NCBI GenBank assembly: GCA_003990745.1
Contig: RBNI01005305.1
Coordinates: 1-12,758, forward strand
Length of the DNA: 12,758 nt
Origin: Jimgerdemannia flammicorona
Taxonomy: Eukaryota > Mucoromycota > Endogonomycetes > Endogonales > Endogonaceae
Direction of reading: 5' to 3'
Shown here: positions 1-8,626 of the stretch, piece by piece
How the letters are laid out: every line of letters begins with the position of its first letter
How positions within the stretch are numbered: the first letter of the stretch is position 1
Position numbers and translations under genes: made by a program
Notes under the pieces: model-generated
Told to the model about the DNA's origin: nothing
What the model saw: only the letters and a program-made list of their open reading frames with translations
Database searches by the model: none

Positions 1-127
1 GTGTACCTGAAGCGAAGGTGATTTGCTGGGCTTTGTTAAGGCTGGTAAGCAGCTCCCAGGGACTCTTGTGCTTCTCGACCTTGCGGGTGAAGCCGGCGTT
101 CTCGATCTTTTCTTCTTGGCCAGACAT
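1..127 (-). CDS. N-terminus of an unidentified protein, possibly an MFS permease (partial)
   Basis: An ATG at 125-127 opens 42 codons that stay open to the left window edge. The predicted start is MSGQEEKIENAG, followed by a basic stretch (TRKVEKHK) and then SPWELLTSLNKAQQ. Most codons end in C or G (GGC, ATC, GAG, AAC, GCC, TTC, ACC, AAG), which is typical of real genes in filamentous fungi and unlike the surrounding intergenic sequence. The arrangement, a short charged cytosolic N-tail then an SPWELL-type segment just before where a first membrane helix would start, faintly recalls fungal MFS carboxylic-acid or sugar transporters, but no membrane helix is inside the window. A GT within CAGGTACAC at the very edge could be a splice donor, so the reading frame near position 1 is uncertain. 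I see this as a real gene start; the product is a weak guess. Alternatives include any cytosolic protein with this N-terminus. Confidence 0.6.
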   Translation of the reverse strand, partial: MSGQEEKIENAGFTRKVEKHKSPWELLTSLNKAQQITFASGT

Positions 128-172
128 ATCGTCTCCTATAACGAAGAAAGAAATTCAGGCGAAACCCGAGGA

Positions 173-179
173 CCTTATA
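173..179 (-). promoter_or_regulatory. TATA-like element upstream of the partial gene
   Basis: TATAAGG on the minus strand lies about 46 nt upstream of the ATG at 125-127. A pyrimidine-rich stretch (TTTCTTTCTTCG) follows it before the ATG, a common layout of fungal core promoters. Only one motif supports this. Confidence 0.3.
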
Positions 180-657
180 GGCGGCGCTGTGGTTTTAAGG
201 CAGTCACACATCGCTCTATGCCTCTTTTGGGCGAACAGGGAACAGCGGAAATTTGCGCGACTTCGTATTTCACCAAGCCACAATTTCCTGTGCCGCTTGA
301 CCAGTCGAGTCATTGTTAGAGGATTAACAGTCTCAAAATGAAGTCACGCAAATTTCCCCCTGTGCCTTGTTCAGCTGTCGTTTGTATCTGCACATCAATC
401 AGGTCCGCCTCCTCTGCCGAAATGACTCTCAAACAAGGTCATCAATCCCTTTACGCATCGCATGGGCACAAATGAGACATTTTCGTCTCCGTCGACAGCC
501 ATTATCTAAGTGCTTACATGACAGGCACAACGGTGTGCGACTTAAGAATTGTCCAGACCGGATTTCGAACGGAAAGGCGACTACCTTATTCCGCACAGAG
601 GCAGTAGCTAGGGGAAATTTGTCCTTGTATGATAAGAACCCGGTATTGGCGCGAACG

Positions 658-676
658 TTTTTTTTTTTTTTTTTTT
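658..676. repeat. Poly-T tract (19 T)
   Basis: An uninterrupted run of T at 658-676 inside otherwise complex sequence. It could be the tail of a minus-strand retroposed sequence or simple slippage. Its length may be unreliable in the assembly. Confidence 0.9.
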
Positions 677-936
677 GTGCGGTGAGGTCGCACACGGCGG
701 CGGGCCGGAGATGTGAGAGACGATTGTCGAATCAACCGTGGGATGAGAAGGTCATGGCCAGACGATGCGAGTGTTGTTGAGAGCCTTTTGGGTTTAAAAG
801 GGTGTTGATCGATCAGCTTGGTGCCAAATCTTCGTCTCAGCACGAAGGAGAATTTTGCTGTATGTCTTTGTGTATCCTTTGCACTAACACATTACCAGAC
901 CACCACTACGTTGCTGTAGATTCTCATTGCAATTTC

Positions 937-947
937 AAAAAAAAAAA

Positions 948-980
<33 letters not shown>
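937..980. repeat. Long poly-A tract (44 nt, one C interruption)
   Basis: A-run from 937 to 980 with a single C at 948. The base run is directly followed by TGATCAATC, and a near copy, TGATCGATC, lies about 170 nt upstream near 806. This would fit a short retroposed sequence with a poly-A tail and an imperfect target duplication, but the body between (about 815-936) shows no A or B box and no family I recognise. Confidence 0.85.
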
Positions 981-982
<2 letters not shown>

Positions 983-3050
983 ATCAATCTGGATACGTCC
1001 ACGCCTCGGTTTGTAAGTCGATAGGACGATCTCGCGATGACGTTCAGGCCAAGACGTGCATTGGAAGGCTAACCGTAGTCCGTCCGACCTTTTTTGAACA
1101 CGACCCAAAGCCGAAAACCCCCGTCGTGAAACAAATACGCGGCGTGAGTAACTCGAGCCAAAGCCAAAACAGTGAACACACTGACAAGTGACCGGGGCGG
1201 AAGTAGGTTTTAAAATTGCCCATTCCTTCGACATGTTTGGACCGCGTTGGTGGAACCTCTGCGGATCCGATAGCGGGACGGCAGGTCACGCCAACGCGTC
1301 AACCTTATGCAATATAGGCGAGGTCGAAAGGACTTACGGATTTCAAGTCTATGATGGGGCGCTTGATAGCGATCTTCTACCCGTTTCCTCTCTGCGAGAG
1401 TACGGTTGTCGATGAAGATTCGCACACTAGATCCGAAACGTTTAAACTTCGATACTTTCCTTCCGTTGCGAAAGCCTAAGGCGATACTGGGCTGCGCGCT
1501 TTTCGCGACGTCTTCCTATCTTTCTTTCCGTCCCCCATTCTGGTCTACTTGGGGAGAGACGACGCTCGAACCGCGGGATTTCGTTTGGAGGCATGTGAGC
1601 AAAGACGAGAAACGCCTCTTGCCTTCGTTTGGGATTTGCGATGTCGAATTTGGAAGTTTTTTTGCTGAGGCGAAAGCGATCATCTATCTGAAGCTTCCTA
1701 ATGATGTTTGTTAGTTTTACTGCACGCTTGTCTACTGACTACCGTCACCACAGGAGTTCGATTCTTTGTTCGCTCCGACGTTACTGATGTTTACCAAATG
1801 TCCGGTACCACATTGAAATTCTCCTCTAAAGAAGGACGATCTCGAAGACTCAGAATCTTTTTCTTGCATTACCGCAGCCATCGCATATTGATGTTCACTT
1901 CCGAACCCCAACCCTCGGCCATTAGAGTATCGTTCGCACTTTGACGTCAATCCAGATCGACACTTCTTGTCGAACGCAAAGCCGTTCTTGTCCCACATCC
2001 TCTCGCGGCATTACCATTGTTACTGGGCGGGGCTCGAAATATCGCAAAAGTTGATGATTGAAACCCAAAAATCTTTGCAGGGTTAGTCAAGTCCTGGATT
2101 GCCTTCTCAGGCGTCGCTAAATCACTCTATTTGCAGACCACGTGATGAGATGTTGCAATCTGTGCAACACTTGCAAGCCTTCGCTCTGCGATTTTCCCTG
2201 ATTTCCAGCTTATCCAAATCCACAATAAATCCGCGTTCGCCTTTACCCTGGGACGCTAGAATAATCAATTCCCCTGGCTTGTAAGCATGTGCGTGAGCCA
2301 TAGTTTTAAGTCGTTTGTATGTTTGCTTGCGGGATGCACCGTGACACGTTTATGCTAGTGGCTCAGACGTAAATGTCAAATGCTGAGAGCGTTTCATTTC
2401 GCAGTTACCAGCTATTGCGAATTGTTCGCCCAGAGTAGTTGCGGCCAATTGTACCGACCAAAGGGGGATAGGATTTGGATGGACCCTGAATGGTTCACAG
2501 TAAAATGGGTCATCCGATTCGGATCGGGTAAAAACACGATTTTCAGATCAGTTACATATTTATCCATGCTATTAGCTGCAATGGCGAGATTCTCATTCTA
2601 ATCCGATCCCAATCCGATCCGAAATTTCCGATCACGGATCTGGTCAGGACCAACTCAGGAACGGTGATAGGTAATCTCGGGCGTAAGATAACGGCTGACC
2701 ATTATCTTCCATGGCATGCTTTGGATGCGAAATGAATCTTGAAGGGTAAAAGAAGTTCCTTGTCGACCTTCACAGATAGATGTATCGGAGTGATAGATAT
2801 AATCACATCGTCTTCCGCGACATATCTGGCTGGGAAGGAATCTTTAAAGAACCAAAAGCCGTCATTCACTTTGAAACTCCCAAGCTCAGTGGTAGAGGCC
2901 CGTCCTCCCTTGAATTCCGATTTCCTATGCAAGCTAGCTGGGGTCACCCCACAATTCCGCTTGTGGTATCTGCTCGAAGCACGGTTCGAACAATCATCAA
3001 GGGCACCAGGGACTCATCGAATCGCTAATCGCTTTGGTACAAACTGAATC
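981..3050. other. Complex-sequence region with no supported gene
   Basis: Ordinary composition with frequent CpG, so this stretch has not suffered the decay seen to the right. Open frames up to about 100 codons occur on both strands, including two plus-strand frames and one minus-strand frame over 2702-3047, but they overlap antisense to each other, have no recognisable domain, and no splice-connected partner could be identified. An unrecognised multi-exon gene cannot be excluded. A 9-G run is present at 3056-3064 just beyond. Confidence 0.5.
2513..2640. repeat. Cluster of ATCCGATCC-type motifs, partly tandem and inverted
   Basis: Two tandem 11-mers, AATCCGATCCC and AATCCGATCCG, lie at 2600-2621. 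The reverse-oriented CGGATCGGG lies about 75 nt upstream near 2520-2528, and further ATCCGAT and CGGATC copies lie at 2513 and 2635. The inverted arrangement could be a stem of a small inverted-repeat element or a cluster of binding sites. No function is known to me. Confidence 0.45.
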
Positions 3051-3292
3051 AAAGAGGGGGGGGGTAGAGGCTGAGCTTCTTCCCTAGTATTGATTCATGG
3101 TTAGTACATGCGCACAGTCAAACCTCGACTGGGTGCAGAAAACTTTGTTATTTTTTAATTTATTTTTTTCTTTGCTATGGAAACCGAGATCGGCTCTGTA
3201 CGTTCATAGCAATGTACTCGACTTTTGTTCTCGCTTCTCTTGACATTAATCCCTTCCGATTTGCAAACCTCTAAACTTTAACCTTTCAAAAC

Positions 3293-3338
3293 AGTGCTTT
3301 AAAAGCGGTAAGATTTCTTCGTTCCAGTTTAAAGCACT
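3293..3338. repeat. 11-bp perfect inverted repeat (hairpin)
   Basis: AGTGCTTTAAA at 3293-3303 and its exact complement TTTAAAGCACT at 3328-3338 are separated by 24 nt. In a eukaryotic intergenic region this may be chance, a protein-binding palindrome or a small-element remnant. Confidence 0.6.
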
Positions 3339-3391
3339 CAGCACATGTTTTTGTATCCCTTTATTATTTTGAATTTATTTTGTCCGTGGAA

Positions 3392-3409
3392 GATCTCGCA
3401 CGTGAGATC
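3392..3409. promoter_or_regulatory. Palindrome containing a CACGTG E-box
   Basis: GATCTC at 3392-3397 and GAGATC at 3404-3409 flank the palindromic core CACGTG (3399-3404), the E-box core bound by many bHLH factors in fungi. No gene is evident beside it, so a regulatory role is only a possibility. Confidence 0.25.
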
Positions 3410-3476
3410 ATGTGTCAACGCTCAATAAGCGCATAAGCATTCTAACTATTCGCATTACCTTTTACGCCAGTTTCTA

Positions 3477-3493
3477 GCGCCCGTTTCGGGCGC
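3477..3493. repeat. GC-rich hairpin, 7-bp stem and 3-nt loop
   Basis: GCGCCCG-TTT-CGGGCGC is a perfect stem-loop, striking because it sits about 100 bp before composition turns AT-rich. A prokaryotic-terminator reading is not appropriate in what looks like fungal DNA. Confidence 0.6.
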
Positions 3494-3779
3494 ATCCTCC
3501 GGTTCATACATACTTTGCTCGCCTGTCGCTCTATGCTACGTTCATTATGACTCCTACCTTACATAATATTGTATCCCTTATTTCTTTTGTCCCGATCACT
3601 CAAAACTATAACTGAAACTAATAAAATAAACAAATTATAACTATATACAAAATAAAAAATAAAAAAAATAAAAAATAAAAAATAAAAGACACACATTGAC
3701 CAACTCATACACCCACCAACTAGCTTAAATATCATGCCCCATCAACACATGCCCACTTTGCCACCATGATGGCTTCAGT

Positions 3780-3872
3780 TAGTGCTCCCAAATAAATTAA
3801 ATCAATTTGAATTAAATTGAATTAGAGTTGATTCAAATTAAATCAAATTGAAGGTTTGATTTAATTTAAAAT
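3780..3872 (+). repeat. Left copy of a ~95-bp dispersed direct repeat
   Basis: Begins TAGTGCTCCCAAATAAATT and matches 11786-11883 in the same orientation. Over the first ~65 nt the two copies differ at about ten positions, all transitions, then by a 5-nt indel. With the Gypsy element removed, the two copies would be about 1.3 kb apart, so they may be terminal repeats of an older element or members of a dispersed family. Confidence 0.65.
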
Positions 3873-4336
3873 CTTTATCCAAAATTCAGAATATAATAAC
3901 TTAATAAAAATATATCCAAATTTAATATTCTTTGTTATATTGAATTTACTAATATAAAGTGAATTTATAAGGTAAAATTTATTAAATTTTAAAAATTAAG
4001 TTTAAATTGAACTTTAAATCAAATTGAAATCTTAATTTAATTTATTTATTATATAGCTTCAGTATTACTAAAGATCAATATAAATTAAACTTCTCTACTT
4101 ACTTCTATTATCTCTTCTAATTTAATATTAAAACTAATAGATTATATTAAGTTAAAGTTATTATTAATAAATAACTAATCAAATCAAATTATAAGTATAT
4201 TTATAAAATCTAAATTAACTTATAGAAAGTAATAATATATAAGAATATCTATTTAAAGCTCAGAAATTAAATAATAAAAATATAGAAATATAATATCAAC
4301 TTTAGATAAAAAAAAGTAAAGTAAATTTGATATTTT

Positions 4337-4337
<1 letters not shown>

Positions 4338-4376
<39 letters not shown>
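4338..4376. repeat. (TAA)13 microsatellite
   Basis: Thirteen uninterrupted TAA units within the AT-rich block. Confidence 0.95.
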
Positions 4377-4377
<1 letters not shown>

Positions 4378-4793
4378 GATATTTATATAAATAAAGTAAT
4401 ATATAAAAGATTTTTAAAAAAAGCACTATTTAGAAAACTGATACTTAATTATTATTTTTTTAATCTTTAATTTAACTATTAAATTTTTTTTAATAATAAC
4501 TATATAATATATAAGTTTTGCTTAAAAAATATATAAATATTATTATCAGTCTTACTTATAGAAAATAATTATAATAATTATTAATTCTTAAAGATATACA
4601 TAATTATCTAGTAGTATATGAGATATTATTTATTATAAAGATCATTTTGAAGATTATTTTTAAAGATTACTTTTTTTAATTTTATAGATATATATATCTA
4701 CTAGAGCTATTGAAAGATTGCTTCATTATATTAAAATACTCTAATATTACTTAAATAACATAATTGAAATAGATATATAATATATATTTCTAT

Positions 4794-4815
4794 TATATAT
4801 ATATATATATATATA
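4794..4815. repeat. TA dinucleotide run
   Basis: An uninterrupted alternating TA stretch about 150 bp before the retrotransposon insertion point. Confidence 0.9.
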
Positions 4816-4964
4816 ATTATTATTTCTAAAAGATAATATATATTTTTAAAGTTTATTATATAGAATTCTCAATATATAGTTTTGATATTTTTAATATTAT
4901 TCTTTATTTCTATAATATTAATAATATTAATTTATTTACTAAGTAATATAATTATATTAGATAT

Positions 4965-5430
4965 TGTAATATAGTGGACACTTAACCTTTGAAGTATGTC
5001 AGATTTCTATATCTTGAAAACTTGCTCTTCTTTGACTCCATAGAGTCCTTGAGGTATAGGGATGAGTGAGTTCGAAGTGTATCTGCCTGCAGGCTTACTA
5101 GTTCTTTTGCTTTCTCTTTGCTTAAACTATTTCGATCTGAGGTTTATTCACTTGAAGATACTGGGTTATTTATACAAGTTTGCTAGCTATAAGGTGGCTA
5201 AGTAGTGAGTCATTTTCTGCAAGTATCGAATCTTTTAACATCTGCTAGGATTTCACTAATTGCAAATATTCTAACCATCTCCTAAATCTTTGTGAATGTT
5301 AAAGTTTCTACACTTCGCAGAATATGACTGCTATTTATAAGACTAAACTATATTGGGAATTGGATTTAGGTACTGCAATCAAATGTCTAATTTCCCTGTT
5401 TCATGTTACTAATTTGGATCAACCATCATA
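4965..5430 (-). repeat. 3' LTR of the Gypsy element (466 bp)
   Basis: Lies downstream of pol on the element strand. It differs from the other LTR at 29 positions, all transitions by my hand alignment, plus one extra C near 5277. Its terminal CA has become TA (5429-5430 read TA on the plus strand where the other LTR has CA), and the ATG that serves as a candidate gag start in the 5' LTR reads ATA here. The last codons and stop of the downstream ORF fall inside it. Confidence 0.95.
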
Positions 5431-5933
5431 TCTTCCTCCTGAATAGGTGATTCATCTTTGGAGCATCCTATTCACTCGAATTCCCAGGCTTCTACAATTT
5501 GTATCTCCTTGTACTGTACAATTTGTATTATTATGTTCTTCCAGTATTATCTCTTGACATATCCGAAGTCTTCTGGAGTTATCTTCCAGAAGTGGGCTAA
5601 GGCTGCTTCATCATCCTTGAATAACTTATGTACTCTTTTTGCAATCATAATTTGAATGTAAGAGAGCTGACATTCCTTGATCCAGTCTTCTTTTCCCATC
5701 TTCAGTTTTGAATTCAGTAGCTGTCTCAACTTGAAGTATTCCTGGAACTTGGTTTGGTTCTGGTAGGCCTTAAAATGTGAGATCCATGATAAGTATGTCT
5801 GTACTATACTCTGGATGCTGTCAAAGGATTCCTCCATCATTGGTGGCTCAGTGGAACACCACTGTCTTTTTATAGTTCGCTGGGCTACACTAGTGATCTT
5901 GAGGGCAGCAGTATTACTTTATTGACTGGTCAT
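5409..5933 (-). pseudogene. Downstream third ORF of unknown function, inactivated
   Basis: A separate frame begins at an ATG (5931-5933) that overlaps the last 20 nt of pol. It reads MTSQ, a TAA (5919-5921), then continues open for over 120 codons, through MMEESFDSIQSIVQTYLSW, FKAYQNQTKFQEYFKL and HKLFKDDEAALAHFWKI. After a TAA at 5547 and a TGA at 5472 it runs on through the PPT and ends at a TAG (5409-5411) inside the 3' LTR. The stops again fall at Gln-like or Arg-like positions, as in gag-pol, so I infer it was one coding unit of about 174 codons. It is rich in aromatic and basic residues and in predicted helix formers. I see no signal peptide, membrane segment, chromodomain or Env features, and I do not recognise the family. 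It could also be a frameshifted C-terminal extension of integrase. Confidence 0.65.
5431..5440 (-). other. Polypurine tract (PPT)
   Basis: AGGAGGAAGA on the element strand directly abuts the 3' LTR. This is the expected plus-strand primer for reverse transcription and it fixes the LTR boundary at 5430/5431. The tract is also inside the open frame of the downstream ORF. Confidence 0.8.
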
Positions 5934-7150
5934 GATACTTCTTGAGTCGGTTTCGATGAATGGTAGTAGGGATGATTGTGCCTGAGAGTTTTTGTAGCCA
6001 AAAGGTGGTTCCTTTTATATCTTGTACAAGGTAAGGTCCTTCCCACTTAGGCTCCAGCTTTTATGATTATGAAGCTTCTACTATGTTCTGATATACTAGG
6101 ACTTTGTCTCCTATCTTGATAATCTCCAGAGGCTTGTGAATCTTTTCTGCATTATTCCATTGTAGTGTCTGCACCTTGTTTATGTAATCCTCAGCCTTCT
6201 TCCTGATTTGGTGCAGTTTCTGTATCTCCATGTCCACTCATTTCCATACAGCATCTCTATTGAACAATAGAGTTTCTTGAGAACTTTCTTCTCTGAACAG
6301 TATTTTCTGAGGGATAAAATGGGTACTTTGTGATCTAATATTCTGAAGGGCCAATAATGCTATTGGCAGATAGTGATCCCAGTTTTCATAGTTATTACAG
6401 ATCTTGGCGATAACATTCTTGAGAGTCTTGTTTATCCTTTCTGCTTATCCATTTTCTTGAGGGTGGTAGGCTGTGGTTCAAATATACTGGATCTTGTACT
6501 TCTTATAGAGAACCTCAAAGAACTGGTTCATGAATTCTGTTCCTCTGTCTGTAGTTACTTGCATTGGGGTCTTGAACTGGCAGATAATTTCTTTGTAGAA
6601 GAAATTGGCAATTGACTGTGTATTGGCTTCCTTGAGGAGTCCTGCTTCTATCCATTTTGTAAAAAGGTCTACAATGATAATGATATATCGGTTGTCAGTC
6701 AAGGTCAGGGGTAGGGGGCCAATTACATCTATTGCTATATGGGCAAATGGTATCGGTTCTATGTGTGCTGATCCTGGGGCTTGGTTTCATTGGTCTTGTT
6801 TTTGTTTCTGGCATTTGTCATACATTTTGACAAATTGTCTGATATCTTCCTCCATTCCTGGCCACTATATCGTTCTTCTTGCCTTATCATATGTATTGGT
6901 TCCTCCTAGATGGCCAAGTTCATGTACTGATTTCATTGCTTGCTCCTTCTTGTGTTCTGGTATGACTAGTAGTTTTCCTTTCCTCAGTATTTCTCCATTG
7001 GTTTCGAATTGTTTCCATGTCCTGTTGATAATCATTTGTGTCCATTCTTCCAGATGTTGGGGCATCTTTCACTATTCCAGATATGTGACGATTCTGTAGT
7101 AGAGCTCCTTATTCATAATTGATTTGTTGGTTGGAGGTATTTCGGGGTGT
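5914..7150 (-). pseudogene. pol: Integrase with HHCC, D-D35-E core and GPY motif, inactivated
   Basis: Integrase joins cDNA ends to host DNA. The zinc-binding part shows HELGH (6910-6924) and, downstream, Y-D-K-C where C-D-K-C is expected, a Cys-to-Tyr loss explained by one G-to-A change. The catalytic core has Asp in AIDVIGPLP (6727-6729), Asp in TTDRGTEF (6547-6549) and Glu in AERINKT (6439-6441), with exactly 35 codons between the last two. The C-terminal part has KWEGPYLVQDI (GPY at 6031-6039) and ends IHRNRLKKYHD. No chromodomain follows. Stops: 7072 (TAG), 7069 (TGA), 6865 (TAG), 6787 (TGA), 6478 (TGA), 6445 (TAA), 6238 (TGA), 6067 and 6061 (TAA). The TAA at 5914-5916 may be the authentic end, since the frame beyond it is not protein-like. 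Confidence 0.94.
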
Positions 7151-7525
7151 CTGTGAGAGAGCATCTGTATTGGAATTTGTTCTTCCAGGGCAGTGCACAA
7201 TGGTTACATCATAGGCTTATAGTTTCATTATCCATCTGGCATAGATTCCTTTGGGTTGTCCAGTTGTCAGTAGCCAGGTGAGAGCTGAGTGGTCTGTCTG
7301 AATGGTGAAGTGTCTTCCAGCCAGGTAGTAGTAGAACTTCTCCACAGCCCAGATGACTGCGAGATATTCCAACTTGTAGGATTTGTATTCTTTTTCAGCT
7401 CCTCGGGTTCCATGGCTAAGATATGCAATGATATACTCTTTCTTATCTTCCTTTTGAGCTAGGACTGCTCCTAGTCCCTGTGCACTTGTATCAGTCTGCA
7501 GGATGAATTCTTGAGTCCAATTGGG
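7150..7525 (-). pseudogene. pol: RNase H domain, inactivated
   Basis: Degrades the RNA strand of the RNA/DNA hybrid during reverse transcription. The four acidic positions are visible: Asp in QTDTSAQGLGAVLAQ, Glu in YKLEYLAVIWAVEKF, Asp in IQTDHSALTWL, and Asp in NTDALS. AYDVTIVHCPGRTN near the end matches the usual segment ahead of the last Asp. A TAA at 7217-7219 stands where the family often has Gln or Glu (MKL-stop-AYDV). The frame changes by +1 near 7150-7160, just after DALS. Removing one base would give DALSRHPE and continue in the integrase frame. Confidence 0.93.
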
Positions 7526-7528
7526 TCA

Positions 7529-8470
7529 TCTGAGGATGGGTGCCTGGGTCAGTCTGACCTTGAGTTCATTAAATACTTTTTGTTGTCTGTCAGTCCACTG
7601 GAACTTGATGTCCTTCTTGTTGAGTTTATAGATTGGACCTGCGATGTTGGAAAATCTTCTAATAAATCTACAATAGTAGGAGGCGAGTCCCATGAAGGCT
7701 TGGGCTTCTGTGACAGTGGTGGGCCTTGGGTATACTGCTATTGCTTGTATCTTGAGAGAGTTCATGTGTGTTCCATCTCAATTGATAACATGGCCAAGAT
7801 AGGAGATCTCAATTTCTGCAAACTTGCATTTCTTGGGCTTGATGTACAGGCCATGCTTTCTCAGATTTTCCATTATCTGCTATATGTACTGCAGATATTC
7901 CTCAGGTATCTTGCTGTAGATGATTACATCATCAACATAAACTATCATCCATCTTCCCATATCATAGTAGAAGATTTTATTCATCATTCACTGGAAGCTT
8001 GCTGGTATATTGCACATCCCGAATGGCATTTGCAGGTAGATGTAGGTTTCATCTGGGGTTATGAAGGCTAACTTTTCACTTACCATTTCTGTGAGTCCGA
8101 TTTGATGAAATCCTGAGTATAAGTCCAAGGTACTGTAGTACTGTACTTCATCTCCCAGTATTATAAGGATGTCACTAATAAGGGGCAGTGGTTGGCAATC
8201 CTTCTTAGTAACTGCATTAAGCTTTCTGTAGTCAATACAGAGTCTTGGGGTGAATTCTCCAGGCTTGCTTCCTTTTTTCGAGGCTAGTACAACTGGTGAA
8301 GACCAGGGGCTACTGACTTCTTTGATAATACCGGCTTCTTCCATCTGCTTGATTTCTTCTCTGAGTCATTCCTGGTAGGCTGGCGGGACAGGTCTTGCTT
8401 TTTGGTAAATTGGTTCGGTGTCTCCAGTATCTACCTCATGATAGTAGTGTGGTGTTTTTCCTTTGATATC
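7529..8470 (-). pseudogene. pol: Reverse transcriptase domain, inactivated
   Basis: RNA-dependent DNA polymerase that copies the element RNA into cDNA. After the leader HEVDTGDTEPIYQKARPVPP come SPWSSPVVLASKKGS, LCIDYRKLNAVT, LDLYSGFHQIGLTE, LQMPFGMCNIPASFQ and the catalytic YVDDVIIYSK (YVDD at 7928-7939), all in family order. The thumb and connection follow with KCKFAEIEISYLGHVIN and LASYYCRFIRRFSNIAGPI. Catalytic aspartates are intact. In-frame stops occur at 8366 (TGA), 7988 (TGA, right after ASFQ where Arg or Trp is usual), 7880 (TAG), 7778 (TGA, after LGHVIN) and 7526 (TGA). The frame is unbroken by indels throughout. The YVDD core and its position before RNase H and integrase support Ty3/Gypsy assignment. 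Confidence 0.96.
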
Positions 8471-8626
8471 CTTGAAGTCTGCGGCAAGGATATCCTCGAA
8501 TTCATGGGGTATTTTCTTGAGTTTCTCCTTGAGTGGGAATTCATTTCCAATAGTATAGCTATGCTTATTTGTGGTTTCCTCCTTCTTATGATCTAGTTCA
8601 GTGATCTTAGTACTGGCGAATACTTC

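Larger units (their letters stand above)
128..936. other. Intergenic DNA without a convincing gene
   Basis: GC-balanced, CpG-bearing sequence. The part next to 128 is presumably the 5' UTR and promoter of the leftward gene. Short open frames exist on both strands, but they overlap one another, lack recognisable motifs and run into the poly-T tract, so none is called. No tRNA cloverleaf was found by eye. Confidence 0.6.
3600..4964. other. AT-rich low-complexity block left of the retrotransposon
   Basis: From about 3600 the sequence becomes very AT-rich, with almost no CpG after about 3780. It contains an AAAAAT-type tract (about 3648-3687), a (TAA)13 microsatellite and a TA run. No reading frame of note exists on either strand. 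It resembles an AT-rich isochore made of decayed repeats, with the retrotransposon inserted at 4964/4965. Confidence 0.75.

Noticed and set aside
1740..1790. Possible tRNA B-box (GAGTTCGATTC)
   Set aside because: No matching A box, acceptor stem or cloverleaf could be built around it.
2702..3047. Overlapping open frames on both strands, some with protein-like segments
   Set aside because: They overlap antisense, lack a recognisable domain, and no codon-usage or splice evidence favours one strand.
5409..5933. Env or chromodomain function for the third ORF
   Set aside because: No signal peptide, membrane segment or cleavage site for Env, and none of the aromatic-cage pattern of a chromodomain.
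7511..8071. Plus-strand open frame over the RT region
   Set aside because: Antisense of the RT domain, whose YVDD and other motifs read on the minus strand. No motif in the plus frame.
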